Made by a program: the position numbers and the translations under genes | Assembly (NCBI GenBank): GCA_902780305.1 | Contig: CACZFB010000011.1 | Span: forward strand, 62,001-126,000 | DNA length: 64,000 nucleotides | Reading direction: 5' to 3' | Origin: an uncultured Coriobacteriaceae bacterium | GTDB lineage: Bacteria > Actinomycetota > Coriobacteriia > Coriobacteriales > Atopobiaceae | The notes under the pieces: generated by a model | What the model was told of the DNA's origin: nothing | Seen by the model: the letters and a program-made list of their open reading frames with translations, nothing else | Databases searched by the model: none | Part shown: positions 43,093 to 51,816 of the stretch, piece by piece | Numbering within the stretch: position 1 is the first letter of the stretch | How the letters are laid out: every line of letters begins with the position of its first letter

Positions 43093-43224
43093 AGCTTCTC
43101 GTATCCTGGGAGCCTGGGCATAACTGCATACGAGCATATGACCCATCGAAGGGCGGCACATTCTGGGCAGCCTGTGAAAAGTAACGGACGGACCGTGAAC
43201 CGATACGGGAGCGCACTATAGATT

Positions 43225-44295
43225 CTATTGACCAGCAGCCCGATCCACCGCGTTGACGAAGTCATTTGGGTGCTCGGAGTGGATATCGTGGCCAGACTCG
43301 ATCTCGATGGTCTCGCAGTGCGGAATGGTCTGCTGCACGCGCCTCACATCCTCGTCGGTCGTGGCCGCATAGAGCACTCCGTCCTTCCCGTAGTTCGTCT
43401 TGGCTTTTAAAAAGACGACGGGGCACTCGATTTGTTTTAGCATAGCTTCTTGGTCAATGCCAGCCATCCAGCTGCCGTCGTAGAACGAATCGCCAAAACG
43501 CGGGTCCCAGTCGTCCATAAAATACATGCCGCGGGTCCAAGCTCGTGGAACCCAGGCATTTGTCACGTGCTCATGGGGATGCTCCGCGCAGAACGCGGCT
43601 GTCTGCTGCGCCAGCATCTCCTGTAAGCCGCCGAACAGACCAAAGAGATAGCTGTGAGAGGCATACCATGCCGGATAGGCAGTGACTTCGTTTTGCTGCA
43701 GGAACGAGTGCGCGATGATGTAGCCGTCATGCCAGGCAAACGTGCCCGCGCCCTCCTGTGCCTCCTCGGGCGTTACGCGGAACAGTGGCGGATCCTCCAA
43801 CATGCATGCAGATACGTGCTCACGGTCGTTGGATGCCACGTAGGAGGCCAAGACCCCGCCTGACGAGTGGCCCGAAACGACGTAGTTTTCGCCGATGACC
43901 TGACCTGCGAACGCGATGAGCTTGTTGCCGTTTACCGCGCACGAGTAGAGCGCGGGATCGTGTGCGGACTCGCCGTGACCAAAGCAGTCGACCGCGAACA
44001 CGTGATATCGTTTTGCCAGCTCGGGCAAGGCGCTCGCGTAGTCCTCCCATTCCACACCCTGCCCGTGGATGAGCAGAAGCGCCGGACCGTTGTTTGGTCC
44101 CTCCGCATAGTTTATGGTTGAGCCATCCACCTCGACCTGCTGCTCCAAGAAGCCCGATTCATACGCCTTCGCAATCAGGCGTTCCTCGGTATGCAGGTTG
44201 TCGTCGCGATAAATCAAAACCGCGCCAGTGGCAACAACGGCGACCACGGCAAGGGCTGTGCCTATAACTTTGAGTGCTTTGTGTCTGCGCGCCAT
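43225..44295 (-). CDS. Membrane-anchored alpha/beta hydrolase
   Basis: 356 aa. N-terminal helix (VIGTALAVVAVVATGAVLIY) anchors an extracytoplasmic hydrolase: oxyanion HGQG (LLLIHGQGVEWEDY), nucleophile elbow SGHSSGGVLASY, acid near VFLKAKTNYGKDGVL, and His in ESGHDIHSEHP. Ester or amide substrate unknown. No lipobox. Confidence 0.87.
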   Translation of the reverse strand: MARRHKALKVIGTALAVVAVVATGAVLIYRDDNLHTEERLIAKAYESGFLEQQVEVDGSTINYAEGPNNGPALLLIHGQGVEWEDYASALPELAKRYHVFAVDCFGHGESAHDPALYSCAVNGNKLIAFAGQVIGENYVVSGHSSGGVLASYVASNDREHVSACMLEDPPLFRVTPEEAQEGAGTFAWHDGYIIAHSFLQQNEVTAYPAWYASHSYLFGLFGGLQEMLAQQTAAFCAEHPHEHVTNAWVPRAWTRGMYFMDDWDPRFGDSFYDGSWMAGIDQEAMLKQIECPVVFLKAKTNYGKDGVLYAATTDEDVRRVQQTIPHCETIEIESGHDIHSEHPNDFVNAVDRAAGQ

Positions 44296-44380
44296 GGTCT
44301 CTTCCGCCTTTCCAGCCGATGCGTCTCGCTTCGCTAAGCTTCTATAAGGAATAATAGACCTTTATTTTGCAAACACAACT

Positions 44381-44485
44381 GTTCACGGGCTGGCCAGAAT
44401 GTGTCGATCCATCAATGGGGGTTACCCCCCTTTGCTAGGTCGCCGCCGGTCATTGATTAACGTGGCTTGTGGCCAGCCCGTGAAC
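44381..44485. mobile_element. MITE-like element with 16-bp terminal inverted repeats
   Basis: GTTCACGGGCTGGCCA (44381-44396) is the exact inverse of TGGCCAGCCCGTGAAC (44470-44485). Inside is a family (b) hairpin (ATCAATGGGGGTTACCCCCC at 44410). No transposase. A partial relative of its right end occurs near 12022-12050. The remaining 44296-44380 and 44486-44580 hold no gene; the latter should contain the promoter of the Nif11 peptide. Confidence 0.55.
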
Positions 44486-44582
44486 GGTAACCTATAGCAA
44501 AGCGCAACGGCCCATGTTTCAGTGATAAGATGGCCACATATTCAGGCAAGATGGTCCAACAGCAGAACGAAGGGAGACGGAC

Positions 44583-44774
44583 ATGGAATTTAACGACCTG
44601 ACCGATGAGCAGAAGGCCAAAGTAAGAGCCTGCAAGACCGCCGATGAGCTGATTGCGCTTGCCAAGGCGAAGGGCGTGGAGCTCAGCGACGAGCAGCTTG
44701 ATAGCATTGCGGGAGGCGATAGCTGGTGGTGCCCCACTGCTACCAGCTGCCCGAATTATGAAGTCATGAGGTAG
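44583..44774 (+). CDS. Nif11-type leader peptide, putative RiPP precursor
   Basis: 63 aa. Residues 6-45 match the Nif11 leader (LTDEQKAKVRACKTADELIA, then GVELSDEQLDSIAGG) ending in a double-glycine cleavage site at Gly44-Gly45. The predicted core is 18 residues, DSWWCPTATSCPNYEVMR, with two Cys, Ser and Thr that could become lanthionine or disulfide. AAGGGAG is 7 nt before ATG. No LanM, radical-SAM, YcaO or C39-ABC gene is in the window, so the maturation enzymes, if any, act in trans. Confidence 0.8.
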   Translation: MEFNDLTDEQKAKVRACKTADELIALAKAKGVELSDEQLDSIAGGDSWWCPTATSCPNYEVMR

Positions 44775-44840
44775 GCTGTCACCTCGTCAGCGCATGGTGC
44801 ATTTTTGGTGGGCGCCATGGTGAGCCATGGCGCGCACAGC

Positions 44841-44870
44841 AAAACAGGCCAGAGTCATAAGGCTCTGGCC
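44841..44870 (-). terminator. Terminator of tRNA-Val
   Basis: On the minus strand GGCCAGAG-CCTTATGA-CTCTGGCC is followed by TGTTTT, 11 nt past the tRNA 3' end. Confidence 0.8.
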
Positions 44871-44880
44871 TGCTGATTTG

Positions 44881-44955
44881 TGGTGGGCGTTACAAGATTT
44901 GAACTTGTGACCTCTTCCGTGTCAGGGAAGCGCTCTCCCCCTGAGCTAAACGCCC
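44881..44955 (-). tRNA. tRNA-Val(GAC)
   Basis: 75 nt with encoded CCA. Acceptor GGGCGTT/AACGCCC, D-loop GCTCAGGGGGAGAGC, anticodon arm CTTCC-CTGACAC-GGAAG with anticodon GAC, T-arm TTCAAAT. Preceded by a consensus-like promoter and followed by a terminator. Confidence 0.95.
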
Positions 44956-46272
44956 GTATATAGTGCCGCTCAGGCAACGAAGAACAGTATAGGGAATTGC
45001 TGCTCCCTTGGCAACCCCTTTGTTTTGGAAAAAGCTCCGATATCGGGTTTGTCCAGGCCGGTCGTCGCCCGTTGCCGGGCGGGTTCCTCTCGTCTCAACA
45101 GTGGTGCACCACTTTTGGGCGAGAAATCCCCCAAGATGTACCAGAAACAGACCCATCTTTGGTACATCGTCGTGATTGGCGGCCGGACGAAAGACGTCGT
45201 GGAGTAGTTTTTGTCGCACCGCAAACTCCTCGTCGGTAACGAGTTCTTGAAATGCTCGCAAAACCGATTCGCCCTCGTACTGCGCAATTGCCGCAACGAT
45301 GCGTCGCGCGCTGGCGTTGAGCGCCGAGACCGAGCCCACATCCCTGTTGACGAATACGAACGCCAAATAACCGAGCGTCTGATAATCAAGGAGCTTGATC
45401 CTGTCTCGCTCGGGCATCTCTCCCTGATCGTGGACCGAACCGTTGTACTCGATGACGAGCCGATACTGTGTCATGGAAAAGTCGGGGGTCAGCTGTTTGC
45501 ACACGATGGCGCGACGTTGTGTGGGATTGAGGTCGAGCTGTTCGTTTGCCGCAAACGCTCCCAGTTGAAGCCCACCGTAAAGCGTCGGGCAGAACAACGC
45601 GCTTCCCAAATACGACTCCTGCGGAGATCCAGAGAGCTCGAACACGTGCGGAAGGACCTCCTTAACAAGCGGCATGCCCTTTCGCTTTGCCAACCCATCC
45701 GTAAAGTCTTTCAGATCTTGGGTGCACATGGCGGTTGGTAGGTTAAAACGGCAGTTGCCGCCATGAGGGTCAAGTGGGTCGAGGCTGTATGTTCCGCAAA
45801 GCTCCAAACAAAGCTTGAGCAGTCGAAGAAAGGCCTCTTGATGGCAGAGCTTTCCGTTGCCTTGAAATCGGGTGAGCATTGCTGCCATGCCCAGAACGAT
45901 GGCGGGCGGAGACTCTACGAAGAGCCTGCCGCGGACTGGCAACAGCTTGCTCGGATACCGCGGATCTGTGGACGTGACCTCCAAGAGGGCTTGCTTGGAT
46001 GGGGGATACGACCTCGTGGCGAGGGTGATTCCTTGGGCCCTTGCCCGACGCGTCTGGCGCGGAACCAAGAGGTGAAGCTTACCATTGTGGGGGATACCGA
46101 GCAGGTTGCAAAGGGCGGGGATTCCCAACCTGCACAGTTTGACGTTTGGGCTCTTGGGGGGTACGGGCGTGCGGGGTCCGTCCACGTCGGTTTGCGCAAG
46201 GCGCAAGTCAGACCCGCAGCGCACGAGGCGCAGGAGCTGCAGTGAGGTGATGTCGGCGGTAAAGATGTCCAT
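44890..46272 (-). CDS. Conserved protein with PD-(D/E)xK-like C-terminal motif; reading frame overruns into tRNA-Val
   Basis: 460 codons open. The first 340 or so look like an abortive-infection/DUF559-type protein seen in Coriobacteriia: SLQLLRLVRCGSDLRLAQ, a hydrophilic middle, then YRLVIEYNGSVHDQGEMPER with a nuclease-like E-Y-N-G. After LLHDVFRPAANHDD the frame runs through repeat (c), the tRNA-Val promoter and stops inside the tRNA. The natural end was probably near 45170, so the last 90 residues are unlikely to be functional. Ribosome site weak. Confidence 0.6.
   Translation of the reverse strand: MDIFTADITSLQLLRLVRCGSDLRLAQTDVDGPRTPVPPKSPNVKLCRLGIPALCNLLGIPHNGKLHLLVPRQTRRARAQGITLATRSYPPSKQALLEVTSTDPRYPSKLLPVRGRLFVESPPAIVLGMAAMLTRFQGNGKLCHQEAFLRLLKLCLELCGTYSLDPLDPHGGNCRFNLPTAMCTQDLKDFTDGLAKRKGMPLVKEVLPHVFELSGSPQESYLGSALFCPTLYGGLQLGAFAANEQLDLNPTQRRAIVCKQLTPDFSMTQYRLVIEYNGSVHDQGEMPERDRIKLLDYQTLGYLAFVFVNRDVGSVSALNASARRIVAAIAQYEGESVLRAFQELVTDEEFAVRQKLLHDVFRPAANHDDVPKMGLFLVHLGGFLAQKWCTTVETRGTRPATGDDRPGQTRYRSFFQNKGVAKGAAIPYTVLRCLSGTIYGRLAQGESASLTRKRSQVQIL
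44986..45014 (-). promoter_or_regulatory. Promoter of tRNA-Val
   Basis: Minus strand TTGCCA (45009-45014), 17-nt spacer, TATACT (44986-44991), about 30 nt before the tRNA 5' end. It lies within the out-running 3' end of the neighbouring frame. Confidence 0.75.
45100..45168. repeat. Repeat family (c), partial
   Basis: AGTGGTGCACCACTTTTGGG (45100-45119) followed by AAGATGTACC and TTTGGTACATC arms. Inserted in the 3' end of the PD-(D/E)xK-like gene. Confidence 0.8.
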
Positions 46273-46549
46273 GTGGGCATGCTAGTCTTTCCAGCGAGCA
46301 GAGAATGCGCACTGAGCGCGCGCATATTTCCCGGAATTCGGCGCTGCTGGGGCAACAAGCTTGAAAAACGCACGGAACCAACGCTGACTCCACGTTCTTG
46401 GATTGCTCCCCATGTCCCGATCAGCGGTACGTTTTGCCCGGTGAGCGTGGATGCCGACGAGCTTCTCTGTGACTTTATGCATCGCGGTCCCCATTTTTGT
46501 CAGGACTTGTTGGGGACTGAGCTGGTAGGGCCGGGTGCGAGGCTCACCC

Positions 46550-46659
46550 AAAAGTGGTGTACCACTATTTGTCGTGAAATCCCCCAAGATGTACCAGAAA
46601 CGGACCCATCTTTGGTACGTCTTGGGGTCCCGAGCGCTCCAAAGTGGTGTACCACTTTT
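46550..46659. repeat. Repeat family (c), complete element
   Basis: AAAAGTGGTGTACCACT at the left and AAAGTGGTGTACCACTTTTG at the right flank an inner GATGTACC...TTTGGTAC hairpin. The rest of 46273-46801 shows no gene; it carries the leader of the VTC operon. Confidence 0.85.
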
Positions 46660-46801
46660 GCCCAGACGGCCATCAGGTTTCCTTAAAGCTTGCTCGCATT
46701 GTGCGAAGAGCCAGTGCGTCTCCCCGTTCTTTAAGCGACCTTTTAAGTTCGGTAGATACATTGAAGCCGTTCGCAAGGCGAGGGCGAGAGGAGGTGGAAC
46801 T

Positions 46802-47485
46802 ATGAAACAGTCCATACGCTATCGTCACGAGTGGAAGCACCAGCTGGCATATATTGACCTCTTAACCATCCGATCGCGTGTGAGCACGGTTATGCAGCTG
46901 GACCGGCATGTCATTGGCGGAAAGTACCTCATTCGTAGCCTGTACTTCGACAACCTAGACGACAAGGCACTGCGCGAGAAGATTGACGGCGTCAACATGC
47001 GCGAGAAGTTTCGCATCCGTTTGTACAACGGCGACACTTCGTTTATCCATCTGGAAAAGAAGAGCAAGCGCGGGGGATTGGGCACCAAATACAGTGCCCT
47101 GCTCACAGAGGACGAGGCGCGCGCCATCGTGGATGGCGACATCGGCTGGATGATGGACTCGGAGCGTCCGCTCGTCCAGGAGCTGTATTGCAAGATGCGC
47201 TCTGAGGGTCTGCTCCCCAAGACGATCGTGGAGTACACGCGCGAGCCATATGTCTATGCGCCAGGAAACGTGCGCGTGACCTTTGACTACGGTCTGCGGA
47301 CCGGACTTGCGCGCACCGACTTTCTTGATCCCGACTGCGTCACGATTCCCGCGGGAGACGTGCCCATACTCATGGAGGTCAAATGGGACGACTACCTGCC
47401 CTCCATCATTCGCGATTGCGTGCAGACGCCTGGCAGGCGCGTGACCGCATTTTCTAAGTATGCCCAGTGCCGCGTCTATGGCTAA
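46802..47485 (+). CDS. VTC-domain polyphosphate polymerase-like protein
   Basis: 227 aa, the VTC tunnel domain: YRHEWKHQLAYIDLLTIRSR, YLIRSLYFDNLDD, FIHLEKKSKRGG, TRPCI-like basic residues and ILMEVKWDDYLP. In yeast Vtc4 this fold makes polyphosphate; bacterial relatives in VTC-DUF4956-CotH/Cthe_2159 operons are less studied. Cytoplasmic. AGGAGGTG 6 nt before ATG. Confidence 0.87.
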   Translation: MKQSIRYRHEWKHQLAYIDLLTIRSRVSTVMQLDRHVIGGKYLIRSLYFDNLDDKALREKIDGVNMREKFRIRLYNGDTSFIHLEKKSKRGGLGTKYSALLTEDEARAIVDGDIGWMMDSERPLVQELYCKMRSEGLLPKTIVEYTREPYVYAPGNVRVTFDYGLRTGLARTDFLDPDCVTIPAGDVPILMEVKWDDYLPSIIRDCVQTPGRRVTAFSKYAQCRVYG

Positions 47486-47526
47486 CGACGCGTAACCAGG
47501 ATCGTTGTTTTGGAAGGAGACGACGT

Positions 47527-48198
47527 ATGTCATTCAACGACATCTTTACCTCGAGCTTTTTGGAGAACGTGACGGCTGTGAGCATCCTCGACATGGTGCT
47601 GGCGCTCGTGTTGGCCTTTGGATTGGGTGTCTTCATCTACTTTATCTATAAGAAGTCATACTCTGGCGTGATGTATTCCTCTACCTTTGGCGTGACGCTG
47701 GTGGCGCTCACGATGATAACCACGCTCGTGATTCTGGCGGTTACCAGCAATGTGGTGCTGTCGCTTGGTATGGTGGGCGCGCTCTCCATCGTGCGCTTTC
47801 GCACGGCCATCAAGGAGCCACTGGACATCGCGTTCCTCTTTTGGTCGATAGCCGCCGGCATCGTGCTGGCTGCCGGCATGATACCCTTGGCCGTGTTCGG
47901 CAGCGTGCTGGTGGGTCTGGTAATCCTGTTCTTCGCCAACCGCAGGGACCTGAGCAACCCGTACATCGTGGTGCTTCGCTGTGCGGACCACGCCACCGAG
48001 CAGCAGGCCCTGTCCTACCTCGAGGGTAACGTGGCACGTTGTGTGGTTAAGAGCAAGACCGCCCAGCGCAACATGATCGAGCTCAACCTTGAGGTGCGCC
48101 TCAAGGATGACAACACCGACATCGTGAATGCCCTGGCCGACATCAATGGCGTGGACAGCGCCGTCCTGGTGAGCTATAACGGCGACTACATGGGCTAG
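47527..48198 (+). CDS. DUF4956 membrane protein
   Basis: 223 aa. Three or four helices, including LGMVGALSIVRFRTAIKEPL, the DUF4956 signature, then a soluble C-terminal domain (VVLRCADHATEQQALSYLEG). Regularly found beside VTC-domain proteins; presumed partner in polyphosphate or surface-protein export. AAGGAG 8 nt upstream; 41 nt after the VTC gene. Confidence 0.87.
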   Translation: MSFNDIFTSSFLENVTAVSILDMVLALVLAFGLGVFIYFIYKKSYSGVMYSSTFGVTLVALTMITTLVILAVTSNVVLSLGMVGALSIVRFRTAIKEPLDIAFLFWSIAAGIVLAAGMIPLAVFGSVLVGLVILFFANRRDLSNPYIVVLRCADHATEQQALSYLEGNVARCVVKSKTAQRNMIELNLEVRLKDDNTDIVNALADINGVDSAVLVSYNGDYMG

Positions 48199-48207
48199 GC
48201 GTCTGCT

Positions 48208-50451
48208 ATGCGCAAGCACTTTGATGCCATCGCCCTCGTTATCACGGCGCTGACCATCGCTGTGACCATTGCGTTTGTGAATGGCGAGAAGCTGGGGATA
48301 AAGACGACGGTGGACGCTGATTCCGACGCCCACTCCGACGACACGTACTTTACTGACAACGACCTCAATGGGAGCTGGGACACGACTGGCGCAACGACCA
48401 TCGCGCTGGACGGGGACACGGCCACCGTCGTGGGCTCTGGGGCGTACGTCTCGAACGGCGACGTGACCATTGCCAGCTCCGGACGGTATGTGGTGTCTGG
48501 CACGTTGGAGCAGGGAAGCCTTACCGTGGACGCAAACGCCAACTCCAAGGTGTGGATTCTGCTCGACGGCGTGAGCATTACCAACGACACAGATGCCTGC
48601 ATCGTGGTTGATCAGGCGGACAAGGTCTTCCTGACGCTTGCCGATGGCACCACCAACACGCTGACGAGCGGGGAGACCTATGACGAGGTGGCGCTTGCCG
48701 ACAATACCGACGGCACGATCTTCGCCCATGACGACCTCACCATAAACGGTGGGGGTAAGCTCGTCGTGACGGCGGGCTACAAGCACGGCATTTCGGCAAA
48801 TGACGATCTGGTGATTGCCGGCGGTGACATCACGGTCGATGCGTCCACCGATGGCATGCACGCAAACGACAGCCTGCGCGTATGCTCGGCGACGCTCGAC
48901 GTGACCGCGGGCGACGACGGTTTGGCCGTGGACGAGGAGAACGGCTACCTCTATGTGGACTCGGGCACCATTGCGGTGACGAGTGCCGACGAGGGCATGG
49001 TGGCGCCGGGCGACGTGACCATTGCCGGTGGCGGCGTGACCATCTCCACGGGTACGGACCAGGGACACCACGGCATCAAGTCGGGCGGCACATGCACGAT
49101 CTCGGGTGGTACGGTCCTCATCGAGGAGTGCTACGAGGGAATCCAGGCGCTCTACATCGACGTGACCGGCGGCGACGTTACGGCGTATCCCGCAGATGAC
49201 GGCCTCAACGCGAGCACCGGAGAGAGCTCGGACGCCATGGGCATGGATGGCCCCGGCGGAGGCATGGGCGGCGGCCGTGGCGCCATGGGCGGCGGCATGG
49301 GACAGATGTCCGAGGCACAGGATGGCGACACGAGTCAGGACGGAGGCGATAGCCAGGACGGCGAAGCGAGCCAAGACGGTGAGGCGAGCCAGGACACAGA
49401 GGGTGAGCAAAGCGATGTCCCGAACGACGCTGGTGCGGGCAATCACGAACCGCCCCAGATGGGGGAGCGACCCGAGGGCCAAATGCCGCAGGGCGACCGG
49501 CCCCAGGGCGACCGGCCACAGGGCGACCGGCCACAGGGCCAAATGCCGCAGGGCAGCGCGACCCAAAGCGACGCGACGGAATCCGAGAACAGCGGCACCG
49601 CGACCGTCGACACCACTATCAACACGAACACCAACACCAGCACAACGACAACCGAGCAGGCCGAGAGTCCCTGGATTCACATAAGCGGCGGAAGCATCAC
49701 GATCGTGAACGAAACCGGACGTGACGCCGACGGCTTGGACTCGAACGGAGACATCATCGTTACTGGTGGAGACGTACGCGTGAGCATGAAGGGTGACGGC
49801 AGCAACAGCGCCATCGACTACGGCAGCGAGAGTGGCGGCGTGTGCACGATAAGCGGCGGCACCGTGGTGGCGTGCGGCGGATCGTCCATGGCCGAGGGAT
49901 TCGACTCGTCGTCGACGCAAGGCTCCGTACTCTATGGCTACAGCAGTGGCTCCGAGGCGGGAACAACCGTGACGTTGCAGGATGCGGACGGCAACGAGCT
50001 TCTCTCGTATGCGGCGCCATGCAGCTTTACCTCCGTCAACCTCAGCTGCCCGCAAATGGTGCAGGGCGAAACCTATCGCATCGTGATTGGCGAGGTGGAA
50101 GAGGAAGTGACGCTCGACGAAGTTGCGACGACTGCAGGAGACACCGGCGACGCGCAATCAGGCATGGGTGGCCGAGGCAATCAGGGCGACCAGGGCAACG
50201 CGGGCGACCGCGAAAGGCAGGGCGGCCAGGGCAACGCGAGCGACCAGGGCAACGCGAGCGGTCAGCCGGCCGGTGGCCCGGGGGAGCGGCCCGAAGAGAC
50301 GGACACGCCGGAGTCGGTTGACGACAACACAACCGTGACCGAGACGACCCAGACCGAGGCCTATACGACCGAGACGCTCATCATTTGTGGCATAGCCGTC
50401 GTAGTGCTCGTCGCGGGACTGGCCGTGGCCATCGCCTTCCGTCGGCACTAA
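48208..50451 (+). CDS. Cthe_2159-type carbohydrate-binding beta-helix surface protein
   Basis: 747 aa. Signal/anchor helix (IALVITALTIAVTIAFVNGE), then a parallel-beta-helix-like region with repeated DDLTINGGGKL, ASTDGMHANDSL and GGDITVDAS rungs characteristic of Cthe_2159. Low-complexity Gln/Asp/Gly/Pro linkers follow (four tandem P-Q-G-D-R/P-Q-G-Q-M units near 49480-49555), then a second helix part and a C-terminal membrane helix (ICGIAVVVLVAGLAVAIAF). Probably cell-surface polysaccharide binding. Starts 9 nt after DUF4956; weak ribosome site. Confidence 0.87.
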   Translation: MRKHFDAIALVITALTIAVTIAFVNGEKLGIKTTVDADSDAHSDDTYFTDNDLNGSWDTTGATTIALDGDTATVVGSGAYVSNGDVTIASSGRYVVSGTLEQGSLTVDANANSKVWILLDGVSITNDTDACIVVDQADKVFLTLADGTTNTLTSGETYDEVALADNTDGTIFAHDDLTINGGGKLVVTAGYKHGISANDDLVIAGGDITVDASTDGMHANDSLRVCSATLDVTAGDDGLAVDEENGYLYVDSGTIAVTSADEGMVAPGDVTIAGGGVTISTGTDQGHHGIKSGGTCTISGGTVLIEECYEGIQALYIDVTGGDVTAYPADDGLNASTGESSDAMGMDGPGGGMGGGRGAMGGGMGQMSEAQDGDTSQDGGDSQDGEASQDGEASQDTEGEQSDVPNDAGAGNHEPPQMGERPEGQMPQGDRPQGDRPQGDRPQGQMPQGSATQSDATESENSGTATVDTTINTNTNTSTTTTEQAESPWIHISGGSITIVNETGRDADGLDSNGDIIVTGGDVRVSMKGDGSNSAIDYGSESGGVCTISGGTVVACGGSSMAEGFDSSSTQGSVLYGYSSGSEAGTTVTLQDADGNELLSYAAPCSFTSVNLSCPQMVQGETYRIVIGEVEEEVTLDEVATTAGDTGDAQSGMGGRGNQGDQGNAGDRERQGGQGNASDQGNASGQPAGGPGERPEETDTPESVDDNTTVTETTQTEAYTTETLIICGIAVVVLVAGLAVAIAFRRH

Positions 50452-50464
50452 TCCATTGGATTGG

Positions 50465-50522
50465 CCGTTAAGGGACAGCCCCCGCATGGTACATACGCCA
50501 TGCGGGGGCTGTCCCTTAACGG
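50465..50522. terminator. Perfect 25-bp hairpin between convergent genes
   Basis: CCGTTAAGGGACAGCCCCCG then CATGG (50465-50489), 8-nt loop, exact inverse (50498-50522). Contains GGGACAG/CTGTCCC, a relative of family (a). No T-run. Confidence 0.75.
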
Positions 50523-50538
50523 GCGTTTGTGCAGGTGG

Positions 50539-51654
50539 CTACACCAGGTCGCGAACGTCCACGTACCCGTAGCCCTCAAAGCTGTCGGCAAGGTTCTTGC
50601 AGCACACCTTGCCGTCGTAGCAGTTGACGCCCGAGGCAATAACGGCGCTATTGGCGACGGCGCCCTCAAGTCCCTGGTTGGCGATCTCCAAGCCATAGCG
50701 CAGCGTGGCGTTGGTGAGGGCGATGGTGGAGGTGCGCGCCACAGCGCCAGGCATATTGCCCACGCAGTAGTGGACCACACCATGCTCCAGGAAGATGGGG
50801 TCGTCGTGGGTGGTTACCTGCGAGGTCTCGCCGCAGCCACCCTGGTCGATGGCGACGTCCACGAACACCGCGCCGAGCTTCATCTCGGGGAGGTACTCCG
50901 CCTTAAACAGCTTGGGCGTGCTGCCGCCAGGGATGAGTACTGCGCCAATAACCAGGTCGGCGTCCAGGACGGCGCGCTCGATGTTGGCGTCGTTCGAGAC
51001 GAGCGTCTGCACGTGCGAGCCAAACATGTCGTCAAGCTGCTCGAGGCGCTTGAGGCTGATGTCGAGGACCGTGACGTTGGCGCCCATGCCCACGGCAATC
51101 TTGCAGGCGTTGGTGCCCACGGTGCCGCCACCGAGCACCACGACGTTGGCCTTGGGCGTGCCCGGAACGCCGGCGAGCAGCACGCCGCGGCCGCCGTAGG
51201 TCTTCTCCAGGTACTTGGCGCCCTCCTGCACGGCAAGGCGACCGGCAATCTGGCTCATGGGGGCGAGCAGGGGCAGGCTGCCGTCGGTCTCCTGGAGGGT
51301 CTCGTAGGCCACGGCCTTAATCTTTGCGGCGAGCAGCGCGTCCATCTGCTCCTTGTCGGCGGCAAGGTGCAGGTAGGTGTACAGGATGAGACCCTCGTGG
51401 AACAGTGGATACTCCTCGGGCAGCGGCTCTTTGACCTTTACCATCATGTCGACGAGCTGCCACACCTCGCTGGCGTCCTCCATCAGGCTCGCACCTGCGG
51501 CAACGTACTCTTCGTCCAGGAAGCCCGACCCAACGCCGGCGCCCATCTCGATGTACACATGATGGCCGGCGGCCACGTAGCTCCGCACATTGTCGGGGGT
51601 GAGGCCAACGCGATACTCGTGGTTCTTGATTTCCTTAACGCAACCGATCTTCAT
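50539..51654 (-). CDS. ald: Alanine dehydrogenase
   Basis: 371 aa, standard length. Oxidative deamination of L-alanine to pyruvate with NAD+. MVKVKEPLPEEY (substrate Lys) and TYLHLAAD (His), NAD fold VVVLGGGTVGTNACKIAVGM, VDVAIDQGG and MPGAVARTSTIALTNAT. Cytoplasmic hexamer. ATG 51654 follows a short AGAGAG site. Confidence 0.95.
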   Translation of the reverse strand: MKIGCVKEIKNHEYRVGLTPDNVRSYVAAGHHVYIEMGAGVGSGFLDEEYVAAGASLMEDASEVWQLVDMMVKVKEPLPEEYPLFHEGLILYTYLHLAADKEQMDALLAAKIKAVAYETLQETDGSLPLLAPMSQIAGRLAVQEGAKYLEKTYGGRGVLLAGVPGTPKANVVVLGGGTVGTNACKIAVGMGANVTVLDISLKRLEQLDDMFGSHVQTLVSNDANIERAVLDADLVIGAVLIPGGSTPKLFKAEYLPEMKLGAVFVDVAIDQGGCGETSQVTTHDDPIFLEHGVVHYCVGNMPGAVARTSTIALTNATLRYGLEIANQGLEGAVANSAVIASGVNCYDGKVCCKNLADSFEGYGYVDVRDLV

Positions 51655-51764
51655 GGCATGCCTCTCTGTGAGTGCTATAGGACAAAAAAACTCTACCGCA
51701 CCTCAGTGCCTCGCATGCTTTGCGACATGCCACACGAAACCGCTTCGCAACGCTCGGCGCCCGC

Positions 51765-51799
51765 GGTAGTATTTTGGGGACTGTCCCCAAAATACTACC
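51765..51799. repeat. Perfect 17-bp inverted repeat (family a relative)
   Basis: GGTAGTATTTTGGGGAC, one base, GTCCCCAAAATACTACC. Between the alanine dehydrogenase and the next gene. Confidence 0.85.
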
Positions 51800-51816
51800 A
51801 GACGACGGTTGCGTGG

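Noticed and set aside
46282..46815. Minus-strand frame upstream of the VTC gene
   Set aside because: Consists largely of repeat (c) sequence; no homology seen.
47656..50157. 833-codon minus-strand open frame opposite DUF4956 and the Cthe_2159 protein
   Set aside because: Antisense shadow; the plus-strand proteins have clear families.
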